Positions 17,142-25,870 of a stretch of 64,000 nt of DNA are shown piece after piece. Where the stretch lies: NCBI GenBank assembly GCA_028875245.1, contig JAPPEU010000064.1, positions 1 through 64,000 on the forward strand, in the 5' to 3' direction. Source of the stretch: Chloroflexota bacterium. GTDB taxonomy: Bacteria; Chloroflexota; Anaerolineae; Aggregatilineales; Phototrophicaceae. Each line of letters starts with the position of its first letter. Within the stretch, counting starts at the first letter, position 1. The position numbers and the translations under genes were made by a program. A model generated the notes under the pieces. The model saw only the letters and a program-made list of their open reading frames with translations, ran no database searches and was not told the DNA's origin.

Positions 17142-18108
17142 GGACGCGGTCCTCATGCAAAAGGCAGGCCGCCTGATGTTCTGCGGCGAGGCTGAAGAGC
17201 GGCGGCTGAAGTCGATGGCAGCGCTCCATCACGAATTCGCAGCGAGGCGCGAAGGCACAGCCATCGATCCTTTCCAAGCCACTGGGCACATTTCCGGGGA
17301 TTACCTTGAGATCCGTTCCGCGGCTGCCCGGCCGCGGCAGCGCCGCCAGCAGTCCGCGCGAGTATGGATGCTGGGGGCCGGCAAAAATCGCGGCGACGGC
17401 GCCTTGCTCCACGACGCGCCCGGCGTAGAGGACGGCAACCTTCTGACAGGTCTCCGCCACAATGCCAAGATCGTGCGTGATGAGAATGACGCTTATTGCC
17501 CGTTCGCGCTGCAGCGTCCGCAGCAGGTCGAGAATCTGGGCTTGAATCGTCACATCAAGCGCGGTGGTGGGCTCATCGGCGATGATCACCTCGGGTTCGG
17601 CAGCCAGGCTGAGCGCGATCATCGCTCGCTGCTGCTGCCCGCCGGACAGTTGATGCGGATAAACATCCATCATCTGGGCCGGATCCGGCAAGCCTACGCT
17701 GGCAAGCAGCTCAAGCGTCGCTTTTCGTCGCTGCGCAGCCGGCGCCGGGCTGTGCGCGCGGAGCACATCGTTTATCTGCCCCCCTATTGTAAACAATGGG
17801 TTCAAGGCGGTGGCCGGATCCTGAAATATCATGGCGATGCGGTCGCCGCGGATTGCATGCATCTCCCTTTCGCTTAAGCGAAGCAGATCCGTTTTGTTGA
17901 AGATGATGCGGCCTTCCGTAACCTCCGCGTTCTCGTCCAACAGGCGCATGATGCTGCGGCCGGTGACCGATTTGCCGCAGCCGGTCTCGCCGACCAAGCC
18001 CATGATATCGCCTTTGTCCAACTCAAAGTCAATCCCGCGGAGCGCGCGCACAATGCCGAAGGGCGTTGTAAATTGAACGTGCAGATTCTCCACCTTGAGC
18101 AGCGTCAT
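17134..18108 (-). CDS. Oligopeptide/dipeptide ABC transporter ATP-binding protein (DppD-type)
   Basis: A 324-residue ATPase with Walker A GLVGETGCGKSVTGRS, signature LSGGQQQRAMIALSL, Walker B VIIADEPTTALD and the cysteine motif CAFAPRCEFVMERC at the C-terminal end. The N-terminus contains a GTG at 18111 and an ATG at 18108; both sit in the stop of the permease gene (GTGATGA), so coupling is certain but the exact start is not. ATG is preferred. It acts at the inner face of the membrane with its neighbours. Confidence 0.9.
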   Translation of the reverse strand: MTLLKVENLHVQFTTPFGIVRALRGIDFELDKGDIMGLVGETGCGKSVTGRSIMRLLDENAEVTEGRIIFNKTDLLRLSEREMHAIRGDRIAMIFQDPATALNPLFTIGGQINDVLRAHSPAPAAQRRKATLELLASVGLPDPAQMMDVYPHQLSGGQQQRAMIALSLAAEPEVIIADEPTTALDVTIQAQILDLLRTLQRERAISVILITHDLGIVAETCQKVAVLYAGRVVEQGAVAAIFAGPQHPYSRGLLAALPRPGSRGTDLKVIPGNVPSGLERIDGCAFAPRCEFVMERCHRLQPPLFSLAAEHQAACLLHEDRVHG

Positions 18109-18977
18109 CACAGCATCCTGCGCAAACGCGGATCGGCCGCCACACGCACGCCATCTCCCAAGAAATTAAAAGCCATCGCCGTGAGAAAAATCGCCAGGCC
18201 GGGGAAGGTTGACATCCACCAGCGGCCGGAAAGGAAGAACAGACGGCCATCGCTGATCATCACGCCCCAATCTGCGAAGGGCGCTTGCGTACCGAGGCCG
18301 ATGAAGCTCAGGCCAGCGGCGACCAGAATGGCGGTGCCGACATCCAGCGTCCCCTGCACGATGATCGGCGTCATGATGTTAGGCAGGATATGACGAAGGA
18401 TAATGACACGATCGCGAACGCCGATGCTGCGGGCCGCTTCAATGTAAGCGCGTTCCCTGACGCTGAGGGTTTGCGCGCGCGCCAGGCGGGCGTACCAAGG
18501 CCACCAGGTGACCGCGATGGCCGTGACGGCGTTGATATAGCTGGCGCCCAGAGCGGCGGCGATGGCAATCGCCAGGAGCAGCGGCGGGAAAGCCAGAAAG
18601 ACATCCGTGATCCGCATGATCGCTTCGTCCGCCCAGCCGCCCATGTAACCGGCCGCCATGCCGATCGGCGCGCCAATGATTATGGCGGCCAGGACTACCA
18701 GGATGCCCATGGAGAGCGATCTGCGCGCGCCAAACATAAGCCGGGCGACCTGGTCCCGGCCGAGACCATCGGTGCCAAATGGATGCGCAATGCCGGGCGC
18801 TTTGAACTTCGCCGTCAATTCCGGCTCGCCCCTTCCCTGGTTGGCATAAGGCGTCAAATAGGGCGCGAAGACAGCCGAGAGCGCAACCGCGATCAAGAAT
18901 GCCATACTGACGACGGCGGCCCTGTCTCGCAGGAGAAACCAGACGCTCGAACCGACTTCTATGCGCGCCGCCTTCAT
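18108..18977 (-). CDS. Peptide-type ABC transporter permease (DppC-type)
   Basis: A 289-residue inner-membrane permease with about six spans. The N-terminal cytoplasmic part leads into a first span (VVSMAFLIAVALSAVFAPYL), then a periplasmic loop containing HPFGTDGLGRDQVARLM, characteristic of DppC/OppC. The coupling loop EAARSIGVRDRVIILRHILPN contacts the ATPases. Its start overlaps the stop of the DppB-type gene by four bases. Confidence 0.9.
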   Translation of the reverse strand: MKAARIEVGSSVWFLLRDRAAVVSMAFLIAVALSAVFAPYLTPYANQGRGEPELTAKFKAPGIAHPFGTDGLGRDQVARLMFGARRSLSMGILVVLAAIIIGAPIGMAAGYMGGWADEAIMRITDVFLAFPPLLLAIAIAAALGASYINAVTAIAVTWWPWYARLARAQTLSVRERAYIEAARSIGVRDRVIILRHILPNIMTPIIVQGTLDVGTAILVAAGLSFIGLGTQAPFADWGVMISDGRLFFLSGRWWMSTFPGLAIFLTAMAFNFLGDGVRVAADPRLRRML

Positions 18978-19996
18978 ACCAGCCGCACCCGGGGATCCAA
19001 CAGCGCTTGCATCAAATCAATAAGCAGATTGACCAGAATATAGACCAGCGTCACGACAAGCGTGACCGCGATGATCACGGGAAAATCAACATTCAGCACC
19101 GCCTCGGTCACGTATTTGCCAACACCGGGCCAAGAGAATATCGTCTCCACCAGGAACGCGCCCGTGATCGAATAGGCGAAGGACAAACCCACGACGGTCA
19201 AAGCCGGCATGATGGCATTCTTCAGCGCGAGCTTGAACAGGATCACACCTCGCGACAGGCCGGCCGCCCGCGCCGCGGTGATGTAGGTTTCCGACAAGAC
19301 CTCCAGCATGGAAGCCTGCGTCATGCGAATAGTGATGCCGACCGGATAAGCGGACAGGACCAGCGCCGGCAATATCAGGTGATGCAAGGCGTCCAGCCAG
19401 GCTTTCCAATTGCCGCTGACCGCCGCGTCAATGAGATAGAAACCGGTCTGCGCCGCGATCGGATAAAACAGGGTCGCGTCGCGGCTGACGCGGCCGCCCA
19501 AGGGCAGCCAGCCCAATTGACTGAAGAAGATGAATTGCGCGATCAAAGCCAGCCAAAAGGATGGCGCCGATACCCCGGCAACGGCGGCAAAGCGAGTGGC
19601 GTAATCAAACGGGCTGCGCGGATATGCGCCGGCGAGCACGCCAGTCGGTATGCCCAAAACCAGCGCAATCAGCACGGCCGCAATGACCAGCTCGAGCGTC
19701 GCCGGCAGAAATAGGCGCAAGTCCGTGTTGATGGAGCGCCGCGAGTGATAGGACTCGCCGAGGTTGCCAACCAGCAAGTCCCCCACGTAAACGCGAAATT
19801 GTTCGCTCAGCGGTTTATCGAGACCGAGCTTCTTTTCGATCTCCTGGACCTGCTCCGGGCGCGGCCGGGCGCCGGCATACAGGGCGGCCGGATTGCTGGG
19901 AATCACGCGCGAGACGATGAACGTCAGGATCAGGACGCCGACGAAAACAAAGAGCGACAAACCCAGGCGGCGGAAGAGAAAGCTGAGGAAGGCCAT
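18974..19996 (-). CDS. Peptide-type ABC transporter permease (DppB-type)
   Basis: A 340-residue permease with a first span near residues 8-28 and five further spans. The coupling loop TYITAARAAGLSRGVILFK, followed by LKNAIMPALTVVGLSFA, is typical of DppB/OppB. The length is normal. It is separated from the upstream substrate-binding-protein gene by 67 bases containing a strong hairpin, which could lower expression of the membrane genes relative to the binding protein, a common arrangement in ABC operons. Confidence 0.9.
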   Translation of the reverse strand: MAFLSFLFRRLGLSLFVFVGVLILTFIVSRVIPSNPAALYAGARPRPEQVQEIEKKLGLDKPLSEQFRVYVGDLLVGNLGESYHSRRSINTDLRLFLPATLELVIAAVLIALVLGIPTGVLAGAYPRSPFDYATRFAAVAGVSAPSFWLALIAQFIFFSQLGWLPLGGRVSRDATLFYPIAAQTGFYLIDAAVSGNWKAWLDALHHLILPALVLSAYPVGITIRMTQASMLEVLSETYITAARAAGLSRGVILFKLALKNAIMPALTVVGLSFAYSITGAFLVETIFSWPGVGKYVTEAVLNVDFPVIIAVTLVVTLVYILVNLLIDLMQALLDPRVRLV

Positions 19997-20018
19997 GTCT
20001 GTTGCGCGCTTGACAAGC

Positions 20019-20054
20019 AGGGCCCGGCGCAGAGTCTCCTGAGCCGGGCCCTGT
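20019..20054 (-). other. Intercistronic hairpin between binding protein and permease genes
   Basis: An exact 11-bp inverted repeat, CAGGGCCCGGC (20019-20029) and its complement (20044-20054), encloses 14 bases. No T-run follows on the minus strand, so it is more likely an RNA stability or processing hairpin, or a leaky terminator, than a full terminator. Its position between binding protein and permease fits differential expression. Confidence 0.6.
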
Positions 20055-20063
20055 TTCGCGGGC

Positions 20064-21608
20064 TCAGCGCGTCAAGTCATAGAAGAAGACCACGTGCGGG
20101 TAGCCTGGATTGTTGACGTAACCGCTGACATCATCGCGAATGACATGAATATCGGGCAAATCAACAACATAGATGGCGGCCGCGTCGTCCAGGAGCAGTT
20201 CTTGCGCGCTCAGGTACATGTCCTCGGCGGCGGCGCGATCTGAACCGCTGGTTGATGCGGCGGTCGCGACCAGGTCATCGAATGCCGGGTTGCTGTAGTA
20301 GCTGAGATTGAAGAAGGGTTCTTCTTCGGTGACAAACATGCCAGTCAGCCATGAATTGGGCGTGATGTAATCTGGCCACCAGTAGAAGCCAAAGGCGTCC
20401 TGGGCGCTGGCCGGGTCGTTAATTGCGAGATCCCATTGCGCTTGCCAGGCCAAGCCGCGGATCTCCAAATCGACGCCGATTTCCGCCAGGCTGGCGCGCC
20501 AGAGCTCGCCAACTTGCTGCTCATCAAGATCGCTGGCTACATGCGTATAGACCAGGGAGAAACCGCCGTCGGGATAACCCGCTTCCGCCAGCAGTTCAGC
20601 CGCCATGTCCAGATCCTGGCTGTACTGCTTGAGGCCCATGCCATGCCCCCACATATTGGCCGGAATCGGACCGCGGGCTTGCGTACCCAGGCCGGCGTAC
20701 AAGCTGGAAACCACATCGGCGTAGGGAAAGCTGTAAGACAGGGCTTGCCGCACCAGCTTGCTGCTTGTGGGTTCCTTCACCGTATTCAGAAGAATCAGCA
20801 GATTCTGGAACGATGGCGTCATGACTACATTGACGCCGGCGACATCCGCCAGCGGGCCGTAATTGTCGAAGGGCAAGCTGTAGGTGAAATCGGCATCGCC
20901 GGAGCGTATCATCTGTTCGAGGACCGTCGAATCTTCGACGATGTCGAAAACGATGGTGTCAAATTGACCCTCAGACCAACCGCCCCAGTAATCCGGGTTT
21001 GCCTCAAGCACCATGCGCTGGCCGGGCTCGTTGCTCACGATCATGTAGGGTCCGGTGCCGGCGGCATTGCCATCGTTGAACCAGGCGTTGTCCTGGTCAG
21101 CCGCGTTCGGGCTCATGATCCAGGCGGCATAGCCAGCCGATAGAATGAGATCAAGTGGCGCGGGTGCGCTCAAATTGAATTGCACGACGAGCTCGTCCAC
21201 CGCTTCAATCGAATCAATCATCCAGAATATCCAGGACGAGCCTTCGCCGATGGAAATCGTGCGGTCGAGCGCTTTCTTGACCGCTTCAGCGTTAAGCGGC
21301 GCGCCATCATGAAAGGTAACGCCTTCGCGCAGGTTGAAGGTCCAGGTGAGGGAATCTTCGGACGCTTCCCAGGAGACCGCCAGTTTCGGGCCGAGGATTT
21401 CGTCGCTGCCGGGCGTATTGTAAAAGGTGAGCGTCTCGTAAACATTGCCCATCACCACATTCTCGTTGGAATTGCCCGAGCTGGGGTCGAGATTGGGGAA
21501 GGCCACCGGATGCGCATAGACAAAAACGTTGCGGTCCTGCGCGACTGTTGTCAGAAGCGGCAAGGCAAAAATGGCAATCAAGATGCAGATCAGCGTAAGA
21601 CGTTTCAT
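20064..21608 (-). CDS. ABC transporter substrate-binding protein, family 5
   Basis: A 514-residue extracellular solute-binding protein of the oligopeptide/dipeptide/nickel family. The signal peptide is MKRLTLICILIAIFALPLL followed by a small-residue stretch, with no lipobox cysteine. The mature part shows the family hallmarks WTFNLREGVTFHDGAPLNAEAV and GTGPYMIVSNEPGQRMVLE. The start is the ATG at 21608 with AGGA about eight bases upstream. It is the first gene of the transport/hydantoinase transcript and has its own promoter. The ligand is unknown; the hyuAB genes suggest a cyclic amide or short peptide. Confidence 0.9.
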   Translation of the reverse strand: MKRLTLICILIAIFALPLLTTVAQDRNVFVYAHPVAFPNLDPSSGNSNENVVMGNVYETLTFYNTPGSDEILGPKLAVSWEASEDSLTWTFNLREGVTFHDGAPLNAEAVKKALDRTISIGEGSSWIFWMIDSIEAVDELVVQFNLSAPAPLDLILSAGYAAWIMSPNAADQDNAWFNDGNAAGTGPYMIVSNEPGQRMVLEANPDYWGGWSEGQFDTIVFDIVEDSTVLEQMIRSGDADFTYSLPFDNYGPLADVAGVNVVMTPSFQNLLILLNTVKEPTSSKLVRQALSYSFPYADVVSSLYAGLGTQARGPIPANMWGHGMGLKQYSQDLDMAAELLAEAGYPDGGFSLVYTHVASDLDEQQVGELWRASLAEIGVDLEIRGLAWQAQWDLAINDPASAQDAFGFYWWPDYITPNSWLTGMFVTEEEPFFNLSYYSNPAFDDLVATAASTSGSDRAAAEDMYLSAQELLLDDAAAIYVVDLPDIHVIRDDVSGYVNNPGYPHVVFFYDLTR

Positions 21609-21673
21609 GGGCCTAATCCTTTTTGGCTTGAATTTGGTCAAAGCAGCGCCTGGCACGGTGGGCAGGGACGGTG

Positions 21674-21702
21674 ATTATACCCCAAGTTCAGGTCGCCAAC
21701 AA
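21674..21702 (-). promoter_or_regulatory. Promoter of the transporter/hydantoinase operon
   Basis: On the minus strand TTGTTG (21702-21697) and the perfect TATAAT (21679-21674) are 17 bases apart. It reads toward the substrate-binding-protein gene, with a leader of about 60 bases. Nothing palindromic was noticed next to it. Confidence 0.7.
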
Positions 21703-21723
21703 AGAAGGGAGGCCGCCCGCCTT

Positions 21724-22620
21724 TCAGCGCGCATCGTCCAGGTGATATTCCAGGATCCGCTCGGGTCCAAAGTTCGCGATTTGCAGCTGGCGCGCCGAGC
21801 CGCCTGCCAACGCGTCGCGTGGAATCAGACCGATAACTTCCGATTCGTCAATTTGAACGCCGTCGCCCTGCGCCTCTTGACGTATCCGTTCGAGGACAGC
21901 GCGCATTGAGGTCACCTGATAATTTGTCAGATTCATAGACACTTGCGCTTTGCCCTTCACGAACAGGCCAAGCCCCTTGACATGCGGCATGCCGCCCGAG
22001 GATTCGCGAATCCTTCCTGCGATTCTTTTGGCGATTTTGAGGTCGGCGGTATTCAGATAGACGTTGAAGGCAATGAGGATGGGACGCGCGCCGATGATGC
22101 AGCCGCCCGCCCTGCCCAGCCTGCGCGGACCGAAATCCGGTTGCGGCGGCCTCCTGGTGGCGATGCTGTTCTTGAGCGCCTCGTAACCGCCGCGCCGAAT
22201 CGCCGCGATATCTCGGTTGGCTTCTTGCAAGGCAGCCTCTGCGTAAAGAAAAACGGGCAGCCGAAGCTCTTCCCCCACGCGCTGGCCCAGGGAGCGCGCC
22301 AATTCGACGCAGTCGGCCATGTTGACATTGCGCAAGGGTACGAAGGGAATGACATCGGCGGCGCCGATTCGCGGATGTTGACCGCGATGGAGTTTGAGAT
22401 CGATAAGGGACGACGCGACGCGGATTCCTTCAAAGGCAGCCCGCAGGACATCCCGGGGCGCGCCGATGAAGGTCACGACGGATCGATGGTGATCAATGTC
22501 GCTCTCGACGCCTAGAACTTGGATGCGATCAATCGCTCCAATCGCAGCGACAATCTTCGCGATGACATCCTGGCGGCGCCCCTCGGAGAAGTTCGCTACG
22601 CATTCAACGATCTGCTTCAA
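21724..22620 (-). CDS. Glutamate formimidoyltransferase family protein
   Basis: A 298-residue protein matching the formiminotransferase domain of histidine-degradation enzymes. These move a formimino group between formiminoglutamate and tetrahydrofolate. The family start VECVANFSEGRR, the folate-side HRGQHPRIGAADVIPFVPL and the motif LIAFNVYLNTADLKIAKRIA are visible. Only the transferase domain is present, without the cyclodeaminase part. The start is TTG at 22620 with GAGG six bases upstream. It precedes the transporter operon on the same strand, 115 bases away, but that operon has its own promoter. It yields glutamate, as 5-oxoproline hydrolysis would, so a shared catabolic role is possible but inferred. 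Confidence 0.88.
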   Translation of the reverse strand: MKQIVECVANFSEGRRQDVIAKIVAAIGAIDRIQVLGVESDIDHHRSVVTFIGAPRDVLRAAFEGIRVASSLIDLKLHRGQHPRIGAADVIPFVPLRNVNMADCVELARSLGQRVGEELRLPVFLYAEAALQEANRDIAAIRRGGYEALKNSIATRRPPQPDFGPRRLGRAGGCIIGARPILIAFNVYLNTADLKIAKRIAGRIRESSGGMPHVKGLGLFVKGKAQVSMNLTNYQVTSMRAVLERIRQEAQGDGVQIDESEVIGLIPRDALAGGSARQLQIANFGPERILEYHLDDAR

Positions 22621-22794
22621 GCCTTGCCTCGCGTTTGAACCGGCGTCATGGCGAAAGACAAGCGGCGCTTCCCCACCCGCGGGCGGCCCGCCTATCTTGT
22701 ACTGGAATAGGATTCTAAGTTGAACTATAGTGCCAGGCGAGGGGCATCTTAGGCTCGGCGCGGTTCACTGTCGCCGGCGGAAGCGGGAACCTGT

Positions 22795-25476
22795 ATGGCA
22801 GCCAGATCATCGCTAAGCGAGGATATTCATACCTTGGGCAATTTGCTTGGCATCATTATCCAGGAGCAGAACGGCATGGATGCCTTCGAGCTGGTCGAAG
22901 AGATTCGCGCCACCTCAAAAGCGCGGCGCAGCGGCGATGCGGCGGCCGCCTTCAAGTTGGCCGATCGGCTGGAGAACCTGCCTCTCGCGTCGAAGAATGT
23001 CCTAATCAAAGCCTTTTCCAATTATTTTCAATTGATAAATATCGCCGAAGACTTGCAGCGCATCAGGGTGATTCGCCAGCGCGAAGCAAGGGGCAGCCTG
23101 CGTGAATCCATTGTCAATGCGATTCAGACTTTGCAGGAGAGCGGCAAAACAGCCGATCAGATCCGGTCTTTGCTGGAGCAGGCGCGGCTGCGTTTGGTGC
23201 TTACCGCCCATCCATCCGAAGCGAAGCGGCAAGAGATCCTGGTTATCCTGCGCCATATTGCGCAAATGATGGAGAAAAGAGATCGTCATGACTTGCTCCC
23301 GCGCGAGCTGCGCAAGCTGGAGCGCGACCTGGCGGAAGAAGTGGAAGAACTTTGGCAGACGCGGCAAGTCAGAGCTTCCAAGAAACAGGTGGCGGACGAG
23401 GTTGATTTCGGCATCTATTTCATACGCTCGGTCATCGTTGAAGTGGTTATCGACATCTATGAAGACTTGCAGTTGGCGCTCGAGCGCTTCTATCCGGAAG
23501 AAGACTGGTCAGAATTACCGCCCGTTTTGCGCTACGCCTCCTGGATCGGCGGCGACCGCGACGGCAATCCCAATGTAACAACCGATGTCACGTTGCAGAC
23601 CTTGGCCACGCTGAGGCAGACGGCGCGGCAGATTTATCTGGATGAGGTCGAGGCGCTGAGCCAACATCTGACGCAGGACAGCGATCAGTTCGGCGCTTCG
23701 ACGGACCTGCGGATTGCGGTCGCCGCTGAATATTCCGCCGGCGAGCGTCACACGGGCGAAATCTACCGCCAGATGCTGGCGATCATTTCGGGCAAATTGC
23801 GGGCGGATCAATACCGGTCCAGCCGTGACTTTCTTAGCGACCTCTTGCTGATTCAAGACAGCCTGAAGACGCACAGCGGCAGGCGGGCCGCTATGGGCGC
23901 GGTGCAGCGCTTGGTGCGCAAAGTGCGTCTGTTTGGCTTGCACCTTGTCCCGCTGGAAGTGCGCGAGGATGCCGGCCTTCATGCCGCCGCCCTGGACGAG
24001 CTGTTTAACCATTACGGGATTGAGCAGAGCTACAGCCGCCTGCCCGAGGCGGAAAAGCAGAAGCTGTTGACAGCCGAGATCCGCAACAAGCGCCCGCTTT
24101 TCCCGAGTGAAGTCATGATCTTCACCGAGACGACCCAGAGCATCATTCGCACCTGGCGCATGATTGCGGAAGCGCATGCCCGGTACGACGCCATCGTGAT
24201 TGACACCGTCATCGCCAGCATGACGCGGCAGCCCAGCGATGTCCTGGCGCTGCTGCTATTCGCGCGCGAAGTTGGCATCGACAATGATGTCTATATCGTT
24301 CCGCTGTTTGAGACGATCGACGATCTTTACCGTTCGCCGGAAATTATGGAGACCCTGTTTGACAATGCCGAGTATCACAAGCATCTCGTTGCGCGCGCGG
24401 GCAAACGCGGGCTGCGGCAGCAGGTGATGATCGGCTATTCGGACAGCAGCAAAGACGGCGGCTATCTGGCGTCGAACTGGAATCTCTATAATGCGCAGCG
24501 CATACTCAGCGAGAAGTGCGTGGAAAAAGGCGTATCGCTTGAGCTCTTTCACGGGCGGGGCGGCAGCATTGGCCGCGGCGGCGGGCCGACCAACCGCGCG
24601 ATTTTATCGCAGCCGCCTGAATCCTTGCGCGGCGGCGTCAAGATTACGGAACAGGGAGAAGTGATCGCCTATCGCTACAGCAACCGGGGCATCGGCCATC
24701 GTCACCTGAATCAAGTGCTGAACGCCGTGCTGCTCGGCATGGGCTTGCAAGAGCAGCATTTTGTTCCCACCCGGTATTACGATGTCATGGCGCAGCTTTC
24801 CGAGCTCAGCCAAAGCTATTATCGCAAGTTTGTCTACGAGACCGATGGCTTTCTGGACTACTGGCAGCAGGCGACGCCGATCAACGAACTGGCGCGCATG
24901 CAGATCAGCTCGCGCCCGGCCAAGCGGCAGGAGAAAGGCGGCTTTTCCGCCATGCGCGCGATACCGTGGATGTTCAGTTGGATGCAAAGCCGCGCGATCG
25001 TGCCGAGTTGGTTTGGCTTGGGCGCGGCCTTCAAGACTTATGCCGGGGCGGAACCAGACGGCATGGGGACATTGCAGGAAATGTACGGGAATTGGTCATT
25101 CTTCAGCGCGTTGATTGACAACGCCCAGCTTGATGTCGCCAAAGCGGACATGGGAATCGCGGAACTCTATGCGTCGCTGGTGGAGCCCGTCGAGCTGCGC
25201 AGGCGGTTCTTCAACTGGATAAAAGAAGAACACAGCCTCAGCAGTCAGATGATCATGCGCGTCACCGGCCAGGACGAATTATTGGCGAATATGTCGGCAA
25301 TCAAGACGTCGATCGAGCGGCGCAACCCCTATGTCGATCCCTTGAATTTCATGCAGGTAGCGCTATTGCGAGAGTTGCGCGGCTTGGACGAAGGCGAGGA
25401 GACCTGGCGGCCGATACTGGATGCGACGCTGGCGACCATCAACGGCATCGCCGCCGGCATGAAAACAACCGGCTAG
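22795..25476 (+). CDS. ppc: Phosphoenolpyruvate carboxylase
   Basis: An 893-residue PEP carboxylase, which fixes bicarbonate onto PEP to make oxaloacetate and so refills the TCA cycle. The active-site histidine is in VLTAHPSEAKR (the usual Thr-Glu is Ser-Glu here). Further catalytic motifs are GYSDSSKDGGYLASNW and FHGRGGSIGRGGGP, and the QVALLRELRG segment lies near the C-terminus. The length is normal for bacteria. The ATG at 22795 follows a purine-rich GCGGAAGCGGG. It supplies oxaloacetate and hence 2-oxoglutarate, which also feeds the lysine pathway upstream, though no shared control is visible. Confidence 0.96.
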   Translation: MAARSSLSEDIHTLGNLLGIIIQEQNGMDAFELVEEIRATSKARRSGDAAAAFKLADRLENLPLASKNVLIKAFSNYFQLINIAEDLQRIRVIRQREARGSLRESIVNAIQTLQESGKTADQIRSLLEQARLRLVLTAHPSEAKRQEILVILRHIAQMMEKRDRHDLLPRELRKLERDLAEEVEELWQTRQVRASKKQVADEVDFGIYFIRSVIVEVVIDIYEDLQLALERFYPEEDWSELPPVLRYASWIGGDRDGNPNVTTDVTLQTLATLRQTARQIYLDEVEALSQHLTQDSDQFGASTDLRIAVAAEYSAGERHTGEIYRQMLAIISGKLRADQYRSSRDFLSDLLLIQDSLKTHSGRRAAMGAVQRLVRKVRLFGLHLVPLEVREDAGLHAAALDELFNHYGIEQSYSRLPEAEKQKLLTAEIRNKRPLFPSEVMIFTETTQSIIRTWRMIAEAHARYDAIVIDTVIASMTRQPSDVLALLLFAREVGIDNDVYIVPLFETIDDLYRSPEIMETLFDNAEYHKHLVARAGKRGLRQQVMIGYSDSSKDGGYLASNWNLYNAQRILSEKCVEKGVSLELFHGRGGSIGRGGGPTNRAILSQPPESLRGGVKITEQGEVIAYRYSNRGIGHRHLNQVLNAVLLGMGLQEQHFVPTRYYDVMAQLSELSQSYYRKFVYETDGFLDYWQQATPINELARMQISSRPAKRQEKGGFSAMRAIPWMFSWMQSRAIVPSWFGLGAAFKTYAGAEPDGMGTLQEMYGNWSFFSALIDNAQLDVAKADMGIAELYASLVEPVELRRRFFNWIKEEHSLSSQMIMRVTGQDELLANMSAIKTSIERRNPYVDPLNFMQVALLRELRGLDEGEETWRPILDATLATINGIAAGMKTTG

Positions 25477-25483
25477 CCCGCGT

Positions 25484-25870
25484 TCAAGCGCTATCCCAGT
25501 CATTCCGCTCAAAGCGTTGGATCTCGATGCGATAGCCGGAGGGATCGCGCAAGAAGAAATGATAAATCCGGTAGGTCGCATTGCGTCGGGGCGGATGCTC
25601 GCAAGCCCAGCCCCGCGCAATGATTCGCTCGTACCAGCCATCCACATCGGGGGTGACCAAGGTGAAAATAAGCCCGGCGCCATCCTCAGGCGCTTCCTCG
25701 CTTTGGCAGATACCGATGTAAGCCCCAGGCCCCAAGACGCGGTAGATGCGGCAGGTCCCTTGATCAAGGGCAAGCGGGAAACCCAGCACCTCTTCATAAA
25801 AGCGAGCAGAACGCGCCAAATCGACGGTGTAAACGAAGGTGATCTGTGAATCAATTGGCAAGCTGTTCAT
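25484..25870 (-). CDS. VOC (glyoxalase/bleomycin-resistance) family protein
   Basis: A 128-residue protein with the paired beta-alpha-beta-beta-beta fold of the vicinal-oxygen-chelate superfamily. Seen are the N-terminal VDLARSARFYEEVLGFPL and the C-terminal FFLRDPSGYRIEIQRFE with a metal-type Glu. Members are dioxygenases, glyoxalases or drug-binding proteins; which one cannot be said. Its start overlaps the stop of the peptidase gene by four bases, so the two are co-translated. Confidence 0.75.
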   Translation of the reverse strand: MNSLPIDSQITFVYTVDLARSARFYEEVLGFPLALDQGTCRIYRVLGPGAYIGICQSEEAPEDGAGLIFTLVTPDVDGWYERIIARGWACEHPPRRNATYRIYHFFLRDPSGYRIEIQRFERNDWDSA

